Counted from the stretch's first letter, positions 8,453 through 16,810 are shown. The stretch is DNA of 64,000 nucleotides from Candidatus Staskawiczbacteria bacterium (GCA_903835075.1 CAILLM010000009.1:44134-108133), one strand, 5' to 3'. Notes: generated from the letters alone by a model not told the origin. Numbers and translations: made by a program.

Positions 8453-9277
8453 ATGAAAACGATAAGCTTGAAAGATTATAGTAGCTTGGAAGAAGCACTA
8501 AGGCTTGTTAATACAGGAGACGTTATTGTTTTATGCGTAGGGGCATATGATGAATGGAAGACAGATTTGTTTGGTATAATCACCAGACAGGGAAACAGGT
8601 TTCTGCGCAATGGAAGCAACCTTATTCGCGAATGTGAATGCACTCTTGACGATGATGGCCAAGGTCATCGTGTTTGCGCTTGTAGTTGTGGCGGATGGTA
8701 TCCCAGCATTAGTGGGGATGTTATTTTTAAACAAAATCACCAATGCTTAAGGTACACAGCAGGATATCGTGAGGTACTTCAGGCAATTCATGGTTGTACC
8801 TATCAGCAAGAATCTACCGTGGCAACGAAAATCGTTTTCGATAATGGTTTCGTTTGTGGAGAAATGGATGATTGCGCACCCAATCTTAGGGGATTGGTTA
8901 TAAAAAGAGACAACACGTTCTTGCTTCGTGACTGGAAGGGTGGATTAAATTACCTATGTACTAGTTTTGGTAATGATTGGAGGCCAAGCCCCAGAGGAGT
9001 GTTTACTCGTCGTGATGGGGATGATAGGTTTTTCTGCAGTGGCGAATATCATGGTCAGAATGAAGAGCTTTTTTGCAGGGGAGAACCGTGCGACTGGGAT
9101 GCTGGTTTTTCAGAGTTGGTATTTATGCGAGGCCAACGTGTCTTACGTGTTTCGCGTAATGGTGAAAAGCTTATTTATGAGGGTGAATTTGAAGCTCAAA
9201 AAGCCCACCCAAATGGTGTAGTTATTGTCATAGGCAATGAGTTTCGACTCGTTGTTTACAAAAACGACGAAAAATAA
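8453..9277 (+). CDS. hypothetical repeat protein, possibly beta-propeller-like
   Basis: Not recognised. It has 274 residues from ATG 8453; a TTG two codons earlier is less likely. The chain is built of about six degenerate units of 40-50 residues with the pattern W-x-P-S-x-x-G-x-V-x-x-R-x-x-x-x-F-L-R. Examples are GGWYPSISGDVIFKQ, DWRPSPRGVFTRR and DWDAGFSELVFMRGQRVLRV. Several units end in CEC, CRGEPC or YEGEFE. Such short beta-rich repeats suggest a propeller or solenoid. There is no signal peptide, yet it contains over a dozen Cys residues, some in CxCxC arrays (ECECTL, CACSC), which might bind metal. It has its own promoter and terminator and is less A+T-rich than adjacent core genes. Confidence 0.55.
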   Translation: MKTISLKDYSSLEEALRLVNTGDVIVLCVGAYDEWKTDLFGIITRQGNRFLRNGSNLIRECECTLDDDGQGHRVCACSCGGWYPSISGDVIFKQNHQCLRYTAGYREVLQAIHGCTYQQESTVATKIVFDNGFVCGEMDDCAPNLRGLVIKRDNTFLLRDWKGGLNYLCTSFGNDWRPSPRGVFTRRDGDDRFFCSGEYHGQNEELFCRGEPCDWDAGFSELVFMRGQRVLRVSRNGEKLIYEGEFEAQKAHPNGVVIVIGNEFRLVVYKNDEK

Positions 9278-9290
9278 CTGCTCGCAACAA

Positions 9291-9320
9291 CCCCGCGTCT
9301 TTATGGCCGGGGATTTTTTT
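9291..9320 (+). terminator. intrinsic terminator
   Basis: CCCCG (9291-9295) pairs with CGGGG (9308-9312) and is followed by seven T at 9314-9320. Confidence 0.7.
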
Positions 9321-9437
9321 ATATAAAAGTATTTGAATAGTTATGCACAGCTTTAGTATTAGCATAAGTCTGTTTTTTTATGGTATAGTAATATAATAAT
9401 ATGATAATTAAATTAAAAAATAATAAAAATTAGGAAT

Positions 9438-10349
9438 ATGAAAAAAATATTTAGTATTTTCTTATTAGTTGCAGTTATGTTTTTATTTTCAGGGATCACT
9501 TTGGCTGCAACAGATTACAAATTAACTAAATCTTCAGTTGATTATACTGACCAGCAAAAGGTCTGCATCAAAGAAGCTCAGGCTAAAATGGTGCAAGCCA
9601 CAAAGCCCGCGATGGAAGTATTTAATTCTGCTACAAATGGGGTGTTAGAAATAAGACAAGCTGCAATTCAAAAAGCACAAGCAATCAAGGATGAAAAAGC
9701 ACGTGCAGTTGCCATAAAAGAGGCCATGGATGCATATAATAATGATGCATCAGTTGAGACAGCCAGGGTCCCATATATGGCTGCTATAAAAGTCGCTAAT
9801 GACCAATTTCAATTAGATAAAAAGGCTTGTTTAACCGGTAATAAAGTTGTAGGATTTTTCCAAAATATTTTTATGAATATAAGTGCGAGTTTGTCTAATT
9901 CGGTTACATCAAAAAATTCTTCAGTTGTTAAAAAAGCACCAACAACTCCAGTTAAATATACAGATGAGCAAAAAGCTTGCATTAAAGCTGCTCAAGACAA
10001 GAGGGCCACCGCCATGAAGCCAGCAATTGACGCAATTAAATCTCAAACAGAAGCAGCTTTAAAAGTAAGGCAAGAGGCAATAACTGTGGCACAAAAAATT
10101 AAGGACGTGAAAGCACGTGCAGCTGCTATTAAAAAAGCTAATGACATATATAATAATGACAAAACAGTGCAACAATCAAGACCAGCATATATAACTGCTG
10201 TCAAAGCTGCCAATGACCAATTTCAGGTAGACCAAAAATCCTGTTTATCGGGATCGGGCATCTCTCCAAAAGGATTCTTTAAAAAAATTGGTGACAGCTT
10301 TTCAAATTTTGGATTAGGCTTAGCAAAATTCTTTACAGGAAAGAAATAG
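9438..10349 (+). CDS. exported helical protein with two tandem 95-residue repeats
   Basis: An N-terminal signal peptide (residues 1-23, ending LAA) leads a protein made of two clear copies of a helical unit. Copy 1 begins YTDQQKVCIKEAQ and copy 2 YTDEQKACIKAAQ. Both then run through a V/LxxRQxAIxxAQxIKDxKARAxAIK block to NDQFQxDxKxCL. Each copy has one Cys near its start and one at its end, which could form a disulfide that staples the bundle. The copies are joined by a linker, and the last 35 residues are amphipathic. The function is unknown; it is likely periplasmic or cell-surface. A terminator follows 11 nt after the stop. The gene has no obvious operon partner. Confidence 0.65.
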   Translation: MKKIFSIFLLVAVMFLFSGITLAATDYKLTKSSVDYTDQQKVCIKEAQAKMVQATKPAMEVFNSATNGVLEIRQAAIQKAQAIKDEKARAVAIKEAMDAYNNDASVETARVPYMAAIKVANDQFQLDKKACLTGNKVVGFFQNIFMNISASLSNSVTSKNSSVVKKAPTTPVKYTDEQKACIKAAQDKRATAMKPAIDAIKSQTEAALKVRQEAITVAQKIKDVKARAAAIKKANDIYNNDKTVQQSRPAYITAVKAANDQFQVDQKSCLSGSGISPKGFFKKIGDSFSNFGLGLAKFFTGKK

Positions 10350-10360
10350 AAACAATAAAA

Positions 10361-10386
10361 AATCCGGCTTTGGTCGGATTTTTTTT
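10361..10386 (+). terminator. intrinsic terminator
   Basis: AATCCG/CGGATT stem with an 8-nt loop and eight T (to 10386), just after the repeat-protein gene. Confidence 0.85.
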
Positions 10387-10402
10387 ACAATTTATGACAT
10401 TG

Positions 10403-10431
10403 TTGCTTTATGAAAGATTTTTTAGTATTAT
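10403..10431 (+). promoter_or_regulatory. promoter giving a near-leaderless ctpA transcript
   Basis: TTGCTT (10403-10408), 17-nt spacer, TATTAT (10426-10431). The ATG at 10438 begins 7 nt past the -10 box, about where transcription should start. Confidence 0.6.
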
Positions 10432-10437
10432 ACCTAT

Positions 10438-11625
10438 ATGAATATAAATATAAAAAAGATATTTTTTTATGCGGTTATAGTAGTGGCTTTTTGTGGCGTT
10501 TTTCTTTTGGGAATTTGGGTAGGAGTGGCTAAAATCGCTTATCATGTGCCCCAGCCAAATACAATTGATTTTTCGCTTTTTTGGGATGCATATGGAAAAC
10601 TTCAACAAAACTTTATATCTCCTCAGAAAATAGATAATCAGAAGGTGGTTTATGGTGCAATTGAGGGAATGACAAAATCATTAGGTGACCCTTATACTGA
10701 TTTTTTTGATCCAAGTCAGGCAAAACTATTTCAACAAGATTTGGCGGGTTCTTTTAGCGGTATAGGCGTAGAGATTGGAGTTAAGAAAGACTTGCTAACT
10801 ATTATTTCTCCAATAAAGGGTACTCCAGGAGAAAAAGCTGGGTTATTGGCAGGAGATATAATTGCAAAAATTAATGGTCAAGACACTAGCAATATGACAG
10901 GCGACGAAGCAGTGGGTTTAATCCGCGGAGCGAAGGGAACTGTTGTAACATTGACTATTTTTAGAGATGGTTGGACAAATACAAAAGATATCAAAATTAT
11001 AAGAGACACAATAAAAGTTCCTTCAATGGAATGGTCGCTAAAAAATGGAAATGTAGCCTATATACAAATTTATCAATTTGATGAATCACTTTCTGCTGAC
11101 TTTGAAAAATCAGCTTTAGAAATTTTAAGAAGTCCTGCAAAAAAAATAGTATTAGATTTGAGAAATAATCCAGGTGGATATTTAGAAGTTGCTCAAAATG
11201 TGGCTGGCTGGTTTTTGAAAAATGGTCAAATTGTGACTGTTGAAGATTTTGGTAGGGATAAATTACAACAAATTTATAAGGCTGATGGAAATGCTAATCT
11301 TTCAAGTTATCCAACAGTTGTTTTAATTAACCAAGGGTCTGCTTCTGCTTCAGAAATTTTATCAGGTGCATTGAGGGATGATAGAAACGTGAAGTTAATT
11401 GGTACAAAGTCATTTGGAAAAGGTTGCGTTCAACAGGTAATAGCATTAAATGGTGGCTCATTTTTAAAAATTACTATTGCTAATTGGTTAACACCAAAAG
11501 GCAATTCAATTTCAGATGTGGGGTTGACCCCAGACGTAAAGATTGATATAACAGATAAAGACATACAAGACAAAAAAGACCCGCAATTGAATAAAGCCCT
11601 TGAAATTGTGGGCAACTTAAAGTAG
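10438..11625 (+). CDS. ctpA: C-terminal processing peptidase, S41 family
   Basis: Membrane-anchored serine protease of the CtpA/Prc group that degrades or trims exported proteins. It has an N-terminal transmembrane helix (residues 6-28) and a PDZ domain (about 95-185, with GIGVEIGV and SPIKGTPGEKAGLLAGD). The S41 catalytic domain has its nucleophile Ser in NQGSASASEIL and the general-base Lys in SFGKGCVQQ. Length 395 aa is typical. The gene probably has its own promoter with a start codon at the transcript start. It is followed 37 nt later by rplI, with no terminator visible between them. Confidence 0.95.
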   Translation: MNINIKKIFFYAVIVVAFCGVFLLGIWVGVAKIAYHVPQPNTIDFSLFWDAYGKLQQNFISPQKIDNQKVVYGAIEGMTKSLGDPYTDFFDPSQAKLFQQDLAGSFSGIGVEIGVKKDLLTIISPIKGTPGEKAGLLAGDIIAKINGQDTSNMTGDEAVGLIRGAKGTVVTLTIFRDGWTNTKDIKIIRDTIKVPSMEWSLKNGNVAYIQIYQFDESLSADFEKSALEILRSPAKKIVLDLRNNPGGYLEVAQNVAGWFLKNGQIVTVEDFGRDKLQQIYKADGNANLSSYPTVVLINQGSASASEILSGALRDDRNVKLIGTKSFGKGCVQQVIALNGGSFLKITIANWLTPKGNSISDVGLTPDVKIDITDKDIQDKKDPQLNKALEIVGNLK

Positions 11626-11662
11626 AATATAAACATACAAAATATAAACATAAAAAATCAAC

Positions 11663-12136
11663 ATGAAAGTTATCTTATTGCAAGAGGTCGAAGACCTTGG
11701 AAAAAAATACGAAATAAAAGAAGTCAAAGATGGTTACGCCAGAAATTTTTTATTAGCTAAAAAATTGGCAAGGGCTGCAACAAAAGAGGCCTTGAAATGG
11801 TTGAGTGACCAAAAAGAAGTTATTGAAAAAGAAGCAGAAGAAGATTTGAAAAAATCACAAGCCTTAGCTTCTCAACTAGACGGACTTGAAGTTGCTATTG
11901 CAGTAAAAGTTGGAGATGAAGGACAACTTTTTGAATCTATTAACAGTCAAAAAATTGTTGATAAATTAAAAGAACTTGGTATTGAAGTCAAAAAATCTAA
12001 AGTTAAATTAGATCATCCTATTAAAGAATTAGGAGATTATCCAATAAGCATAGTCTTAGATCATAACCTAGAGGCAGAAATCAAAGTTGTGGTGTCAGAC
12101 GTAGAAGGTGCTTCTAAAGAAGACGATTCAGAATAA
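11663..12136 (+). CDS. rplI: 50S ribosomal protein L9
   Basis: Binds 23S rRNA through its N-terminal domain. The signature MKVILLQEVEDLGKKYEIKE and the segment VKDGYARNFLLAKKLA are clear. A long central helix (residues 42-75) connects to the C-terminal domain (VAIAVKVGDEGQLFESINSQKI). Length 157 aa is slightly longer than usual because of an acidic tail. L9 is absent from some CPR lineages, so its presence narrows the possible placement. Confidence 0.97.
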   Translation: MKVILLQEVEDLGKKYEIKEVKDGYARNFLLAKKLARAATKEALKWLSDQKEVIEKEAEEDLKKSQALASQLDGLEVAIAVKVGDEGQLFESINSQKIVDKLKELGIEVKKSKVKLDHPIKELGDYPISIVLDHNLEAEIKVVVSDVEGASKEDDSE

Positions 12137-12169
12137 AAATATATCAATAAAATACATCAATAAAATTAC

Positions 12170-13825
12170 ATGTCCACAAAATATATATTCGTTACAGGTG
12201 GAGTAATGTCAGGCGTAGGAAAAGGAGTTGCAGCGGCTTCAATCGCTAAAATAATTCAGTCAAGCGGTTTTGATGTCACAGCTATAAAAATTGATCCATA
12301 CGTAAATGTTGATGCAGGAACAATGAGCCCCACTGAACACGGTGAGGTTTTTGTTTTGGACGATGGAATGGAGTGTGACCAGGATATGGGTAACTACGAG
12401 CGATTTTTGAACACAAGTCTTTCTAGCGCTAATTACATGACAACTGGAAGCGTTTATTTATCGGTTATCAATAAAGAGCGCAGAATGGAATATGGTGGCA
12501 AGCAGGTTGAGGTTGTTCCTCGAATTCCAATGGAAATAATTGAAAGGATTAATAACGCAGCTAAAAAAGAAAAAGCTCAAATTGTAATTACTGAAATTGG
12601 TGGAACAGTTGGAGAATATGAGAATCTTTTATTCTTGGAAGCAATAAGATTGTTAAAATTAAAACAACCAAAAGACGTTTGCGTTATTTTAGTTAGTTAT
12701 GTGCCAGCGTTGGGTGCAGGTGGAACAGAACTTAAAACAAAACCAACTCAGCATGCAGTAAGAAATTTAAATTCTGTTGGAATTCAACCGGACATTATTT
12801 TAGGAAGAGCTAGCGTGCCGTTAGACCAAAAAAGAAAAGAAAAAATTCAATTTATGTGTGGGCTTGAGGCCGGAGATGTTATTTCTGCTCCAAACGTAGA
12901 AAGCATTTATGAGGTTGCTATAAACTTTGAAAAAGATAATATTAGCTCAAGGATTTTTAAAAAGCTTGCATTAAAGCCAAAGAAAAGAGACTTGAAAGAA
13001 TGGAAAGCATTCACGGATAAAATAAAACACCCAAAAGGTGAAGTAAAAATTGGAATTGTTGGAAAATATTTTGGTAGTGGAGATTTCATTTTAACAGATT
13101 CCTATATTTCAGTGTTGGAATCAGTAAAACACGCTGCATATTTTTGGAATCAAAAGCCTGTTATTGAATGGCTTGATTCCGATGTTTATGAAAAAAATCC
13201 TGCTAAATTAAAAGAATTAAGCAGTTTTGATGGTATTGTCATTCCAGGAGGTTTTGGAAACAGGGGAGTAGAGGGGAAAATAAAAGCAATCCAATATTGT
13301 AGAGAAAACAAAATACCATTTTTTGGGCTATGTCTTGGCCTACAACTTTCAGTGATAGAATTTGCCAGAAATGTTGTGGGTTTGAAAGATGCAACATCTA
13401 GGGAATTTGAAAAAAATTGCAAAAATGCAGTCATTGATGTTATGCCAGAGCAAAAAGTATTGCTTGAGGAAAGACATTACGGCGGAACAATGAGACTTGG
13501 GGCGTATGATTGCCAGGTTCAAGAAGGTGCAATTAGTCATAAGGCTTATAAAGATTGGGTAGATGGAGCTGTGGGCCCATACACAATATCTGAGAGACAT
13601 AGACACAGATATGAGGTAAACAATGATTATAGGGATGAATTAGTCAAAAATGGTTTAGTTGTGGCAGGAATTAATGTAAAAAAAGATTTAGTAGAAATAA
13701 TTGAATTACAAGGCCACCCATTTTTTGTGGGAGTGCAGTTTCACCCAGAATTTAAATCTAGACCATTAAAGCCTCATCCGCTATTTAAAGAGTTTGTAAG
13801 AGTGGCGGTAAAAAATAAAAAATAG
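12170..13825 (+). CDS. pyrG: CTP synthase
   Basis: Makes CTP from UTP, ATP and glutamine. The synthetase domain (residues 1-270) opens with KYIFVTGGVMSGVGKG and contains the ATP/UTP motifs. The glutamine amidotransferase domain has the oxyanion segment GFGNRG, nucleophile Cys in FFGLCLGLQ and the His-Glu pair in GVQFHPEFKSRP. Full length at 551 aa. A bidirectional terminator lies between it and the convergent rpmA. Confidence 0.98.
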   Translation: MSTKYIFVTGGVMSGVGKGVAAASIAKIIQSSGFDVTAIKIDPYVNVDAGTMSPTEHGEVFVLDDGMECDQDMGNYERFLNTSLSSANYMTTGSVYLSVINKERRMEYGGKQVEVVPRIPMEIIERINNAAKKEKAQIVITEIGGTVGEYENLLFLEAIRLLKLKQPKDVCVILVSYVPALGAGGTELKTKPTQHAVRNLNSVGIQPDIILGRASVPLDQKRKEKIQFMCGLEAGDVISAPNVESIYEVAINFEKDNISSRIFKKLALKPKKRDLKEWKAFTDKIKHPKGEVKIGIVGKYFGSGDFILTDSYISVLESVKHAAYFWNQKPVIEWLDSDVYEKNPAKLKELSSFDGIVIPGGFGNRGVEGKIKAIQYCRENKIPFFGLCLGLQLSVIEFARNVVGLKDATSREFEKNCKNAVIDVMPEQKVLLEERHYGGTMRLGAYDCQVQEGAISHKAYKDWVDGAVGPYTISERHRHRYEVNNDYRDELVKNGLVVAGINVKKDLVEIIELQGHPFFVGVQFHPEFKSRPLKPHPLFKEFVRVAVKNKK

Positions 13826-13840
13826 CCCCGCAGGGCAACT

Positions 13841-13866
13841 AAAAACCGCCCTAATGGACGGTTTTT
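13841..13866. terminator. bidirectional terminator between pyrG and rpmA
   Basis: AAAAACCG/CGGTTTTT inverted repeat with a 10-nt loop. Runs of A and T on both sides serve the + strand pyrG and the - strand rpmA. Confidence 0.85.
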
Positions 13867-13874
13867 AAAAAATA

Positions 13875-14165
13875 TTATTTTGTTTTGGCAGTAAGTTCAA
13901 CAGATACCACTTTTGCAGTTCTTCTTAATCCGTTAAAAAGTTTTTTGGTTTTTGATGAGAATTTAACAAAACCATCTGCCATTGCGTAAATTGTATCATC
14001 AGAACCCTTTTTTACGTTTTTACCCAAAAGATATTTGGTTCCACGTTGTCTGATAATAATCATTCCAGTTTTGACTTTTTGCCCAGCCGATATTTTGACT
14101 CCCAGCCTTTGAGCGGCCGAATCTCTTCCTAGCCTAGACGAACCTCCTTGTTTAGTTTTTGACAT
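13875..14165 (-). CDS. rpmA: 50S ribosomal protein L27
   Basis: Its N-terminal tail reaches toward the peptidyl transferase centre. The sequence MSKTKQGGSSRLGRDSAAQR and the later GMIIIRQRGTKYLLGKNV stretch identify it. It has 96 aa. There is no N-terminal cleavage extension of the firmicute kind. It stands alone: rplU, its usual partner, is not next to it. It diverges from the small membrane gene at 14204 across a 38-bp A+T-rich gap that must hold both promoters. Confidence 0.95.
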   Translation of the reverse strand: MSKTKQGGSSRLGRDSAAQRLGVKISAGQKVKTGMIIIRQRGTKYLLGKNVKKGSDDTIYAMADGFVKFSSKTKKLFNGLRRTAKVVSVELTAKTK

Positions 14166-14203
14166 GTTTTTATGTATTTATAATTTATGTATAATATAAT
14201 AAT

Positions 14204-14380
14204 ATGTTATCAGAAATAAAGGAATTTGTCAAAGCCCGATTTAATGACATAATGTTATTTATTATAATAATACTTTTAGTTTTGCTGGCATTTGCAGCGG
14301 GCTTTATAACCGCGAAACAACAATTAAAAGAACCGCTAAAAATTACAACACAATTATGGAACACATACCACAACACATAG
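14204..14380 (+). CDS. small membrane protein upstream of uppS
   Basis: A 58-aa frame from ATG 14204. An N-terminal amphipathic stretch (LSEIKEFVKARFNDIM) is followed by one strong transmembrane helix (about residues 17-38) and a short polar tail ending WNTYHNT. Similar single-helix proteins recur in Parcubacteria, as far as I recall. It overlaps the start of uppS by 25 nt, so translation of the two is probably coupled. The ATG lies 3-8 nt after TATAAT boxes (14190-14195 and 14195-14200), which again suggests a near-leaderless mRNA. A role beside undecaprenyl diphosphate synthesis is inferred from position only. Confidence 0.7.
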   Translation: MLSEIKEFVKARFNDIMLFIIIILLVLLAFAAGFITAKQQLKEPLKITTQLWNTYHNT

Positions 14381-15042
14381 TCTTATTCCCAGACGGAAAC
14401 AGACGTTGGGCCAGAGCAAAAGGTTTCCACACCTTGGAGGGACACAAGCAAGGATATAAAAATCTTTTAGATTTTTCAGAATGGTGCAAAAGAAAGGGGG
14501 TAAAAACTCTCACTGCTTTCGGTTTTTCAACTGAAAATTGGAATAGAACAGAAGAAGAAGTGAACTATTTAATGAAGCTTTTAGAAAGCTGTTTAATAGA
14601 TAACTTATCAAAATATGATAAAGAGGGGACTCGAGTGAGAGTAATAGGGCAAAGAGACCGTTTGCCAAAATCTTTGCAGGGAGCAATTACAAAAACAGAA
14701 GAAGCCACAAAAAATAATCAAAATCTTAATTTGAATTTGGCAATAAGTTATGGTGGTAAATGGGATATTTTAAACGCAGTTAAAAATATCATAAAGCAGG
14801 GGATCCCAGTTGAAGAAATAGACGAAAAATTATTTGAAAGCCATTTATCAACTGCAGGTTTGCCAAATCCAGATTTTATAATAAGAGCGGGAGGAGAAAT
14901 GAGAATGTCAAATTTTGTTTTGTGGCAAGCTGCTTATTCTGAATTATATTTTTCTTCAAAATTGTGGCCAGATTTTACAGAAAAAGACTTAGAAATAGCA
15001 CTTGAAGAATTTGATAAGCGATCCCGCCGTTTTGGAAAATAA
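14356..15042 (+). CDS. uppS: undecaprenyl diphosphate synthase (cis-prenyltransferase)
   Basis: Makes the C55 carrier lipid for peptidoglycan precursors. The catalytic Asp is in LFPDGNRRWA (residues 10-19), followed by the GFSTENWNR motif and the C-terminal RAGGEMRMSNFVLWQAAYSELYF motif. It has 228 aa, as expected. Note GGEMRMSNF where many homologues have GGE-x-R-I-S-N-F. The start overlaps the upstream small membrane gene. A terminator follows the stop. Confidence 0.96.
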   Translation: MEHIPQHIVLFPDGNRRWARAKGFHTLEGHKQGYKNLLDFSEWCKRKGVKTLTAFGFSTENWNRTEEEVNYLMKLLESCLIDNLSKYDKEGTRVRVIGQRDRLPKSLQGAITKTEEATKNNQNLNLNLAISYGGKWDILNAVKNIIKQGIPVEEIDEKLFESHLSTAGLPNPDFIIRAGGEMRMSNFVLWQAAYSELYFSSKLWPDFTEKDLEIALEEFDKRSRRFGK

Positions 15043-15054
15043 AGACATTATAAA

Positions 15055-15076
15055 GCCCTGCGTTTGCGGGGTTTTT
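15055..15076 (+). terminator. intrinsic terminator after uppS
   Basis: CCCTGC/GCGGGG stem with loop GTTT followed by five T. Confidence 0.75.
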
Positions 15077-15102
15077 GCTTGTATTGAGTTCGTCGAAATG
15101 CT

Positions 15103-15131
15103 TTGACAAATTTGAATAAATACCGTAAATT
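15103..15131 (+). promoter_or_regulatory. promoter of asd
   Basis: TTGACA (15103-15108), 17-nt spacer, TAAATT (15126-15131). A ribosome site AAGGAG precedes ATG 15182. Confidence 0.8.
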
Positions 15132-15181
15132 AAATTACTGTAAATTGTCAATTGAATAATAAAACAAGGAGAAACAAACAC

Positions 15182-16255
15182 ATGAAAAAAATTAGAGTAG
15201 CTATAGCTGGAGCAACGGGGATGGTGGGTCAGTCATTTGTGATGCTAAATCAAGATCATAGAAACTTCGAGGTAGTATTGGTTGCGGCAAGCGATCGTTC
15301 TGCTGGAAAACCGTATTATGAAGCAGTAGATGGCAGGTGGGTGATGGGCGAGGAAATTCCGCCTAATATAGCGGAAATGCGCGTTTATGACGCTTTAGAT
15401 GTTGATGCAATAGCGGGCCAGGTAGATTTGATATTTTCCGCTATTTCATTGGGCCAAAAAGAAACTGCCGAATTGGAAGAACGCTATGCACGTTGCGAAA
15501 TTCCGGTTGTATCAAATAACTCGGCTCATCGTTGGACGCCCGATGTGCCAATGGTTATACCCGAACTAAACCACTCTCATCTTCAGGTAATTTCTGCTCA
15601 ACGTAAAAGGCTGGGGACGAAAAGGGGATTTATTGCCGTTAAGCCCAATTGCTCAATCCAAAGCTATGTTTCGGCAATTTATCCGTTGCTCGACCTTGGG
15701 CCCTATGAACTTATGGTTTCAACCTATCAGGCGGTTTCGGGTGCTGGCAAAACTTTGAAGACTTGGCCGGAAATGCAAGACAATGTAATTCCATATATTG
15801 CTGGCGAAGAAGAAAAAAGTGAAAAAGAACCGCTAAAAATTCTTGGACATGTCGGCCAAGGAGAAATATGCCCCGCTTCATTCATTAAGATAAGTGCACA
15901 ATGCGTAAGGGTGCCTGTTTCTAATGGTCACTTGGCAACAGTGTCAATGAATCTTCGCAAACCCGTTACGTGCGAGGATATTATTGAGAGATGGCGTAGT
16001 TTTAAAACCTTGCCTCAAAAGCTTGGACTTCCATCTGCGCCTAATCCATTTTTAACTTATTTTGACGAAGATGATCGTCCGCAACCCAGACTGGATAGGT
16101 ATCTGCAACAAGGCATGGGCATTGCAATTGGTCGGCTTCGCGAAGACCCAATTTTTGATTTTAAGTTTGTAGCACTTTCGCACAACACTGTTCGGGGTGC
16201 GGCTGGAGGCGCAATACTTTTGGCTGAATTCCTCTATGACCAAGGAGATATTTAG
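15182..16255 (+). CDS. asd: aspartate-semialdehyde dehydrogenase, archaeal/fungal-type
   Basis: Reduces aspartyl phosphate to aspartate semialdehyde, the branch point to Lys, diaminopimelate, Met and Thr. The NADP-binding loop GATGMVGQ is at residues 9-16. The catalytic Cys is in KPNCSIQS and the partner His in RVPVSNGHLATVS. TYQAVSGAGK is also present. These match the archaeal/fungal branch more than E. coli Asd; PNCSI replaces the usual PNCST. ATG 15182 is chosen because AAGGAG lies just before it. It has 357 aa. The gene is alone with its own promoter and terminator and is clearly less A+T-rich than flanking genes, which suggests acquisition. No other gene of the pathway is in the window. 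Confidence 0.92.
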   Translation: MKKIRVAIAGATGMVGQSFVMLNQDHRNFEVVLVAASDRSAGKPYYEAVDGRWVMGEEIPPNIAEMRVYDALDVDAIAGQVDLIFSAISLGQKETAELEERYARCEIPVVSNNSAHRWTPDVPMVIPELNHSHLQVISAQRKRLGTKRGFIAVKPNCSIQSYVSAIYPLLDLGPYELMVSTYQAVSGAGKTLKTWPEMQDNVIPYIAGEEEKSEKEPLKILGHVGQGEICPASFIKISAQCVRVPVSNGHLATVSMNLRKPVTCEDIIERWRSFKTLPQKLGLPSAPNPFLTYFDEDDRPQPRLDRYLQQGMGIAIGRLREDPIFDFKFVALSHNTVRGAAGGAILLAEFLYDQGDI

Positions 16256-16274
16256 CAAAATGCTGTAAAGCAAA

Positions 16275-16310
16275 ACCGTCCCGACTTTCGTCGCGGACGG
16301 TCTTTTTTTT
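16275..16310 (+). terminator. strong intrinsic terminator after asd
   Basis: ACCGTCC/GGACGGT stem with inner GAC/GTC pairs and loop TTTC, then eight T. The reverse strand also has an A/T flank, so it may serve the convergent 16316 gene too. Confidence 0.9.
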
Positions 16311-16315
16311 AAAAT

Positions 16316-16810
16316 TTAATTAGTTTTTGAGAAAGCTTTTGCCATGTCTAGCCATTTTGGAGTTCTGGGATTATTTTTGTATTTTGCTGACGACTTATGA
16401 ATTTCAATAAGTGAATTAACTTCATTTTTTTTCCAATCAGCTAAATTTTTACCTTTATTCCGTTGTAAAATTTCTACGGCCTTTACCCAAAGTTCAAAGT
16501 CTTTTTTCTTTTTGTCGGCTAAGGTATTTTTTTTAAAAAATGGCACAACTGTTGAAGAAATATCATCTATCTTTTGTACTGAAAATCTTGCTTGGTCTTT
16601 TGAAGTTGAAACTTCGCCACAACCCAATTCTTTTTTTATTTTTTTTAAAATTTTAACATCATCTTTTGAAGCAGTAACAATAAATTGTGTTTTCCAACGG
16701 TAGTAGGTGGGTGAGCCCGTTCTTTCGTGACGTGTATCTTTTCTGAATTGTAAATCAAAACATCCGTCATTGTTTACAATTGTTGGAATATGAAATTCTT
16801 CTTTTGGCAT
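16316..16810 (-). CDS. LAGLIDADG-family homing endonuclease-like protein, free-standing
   Basis: The body matches single-motif LAGLIDADG proteins. The sequence WKTQFIVTASKDDVKILKKI, GCGEV, FSVQKIDDISSTVVPFF and KKKDFELWVKAVEIL follows the family order. The motif itself is degenerate: HIPTIVNNDGCF takes the place of the usual W-x-x-G-F-x-D-G-E-G-C-F. The last acidic residue (Asp of NNDG) survives, so activity is possible. The start is set at ATG 16810 (164 aa), directly before MPKEEFHIPT. An in-frame ATG at 16894 would add a 28-residue unmatched leader. It is not inside any intron or intein visible here. It points away from the metK riboswitch on the other strand. Confidence 0.72.
   Translation of the reverse strand: MPKEEFHIPTIVNNDGCFDLQFRKDTRHERTGSPTYYRWKTQFIVTASKDDVKILKKIKKELGCGEVSTSKDQARFSVQKIDDISSTVVPFFKKNTLADKKKKDFELWVKAVEILQRNKGKNLADWKKNEVNSLIEIHKSSAKYKNNPRTPKWLDMAKAFSKTN

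Noticed and set aside
9081..9093. GTGCGACT as a 10-mer copy
   Set aside because: Only the inner 7 bases match and the flank differs.
9341..9349. TTATGCACA, close to a DnaA box
   Set aside because: A single copy, with no cluster, AT-rich unwinding region or dnaA/dnaN genes near it.
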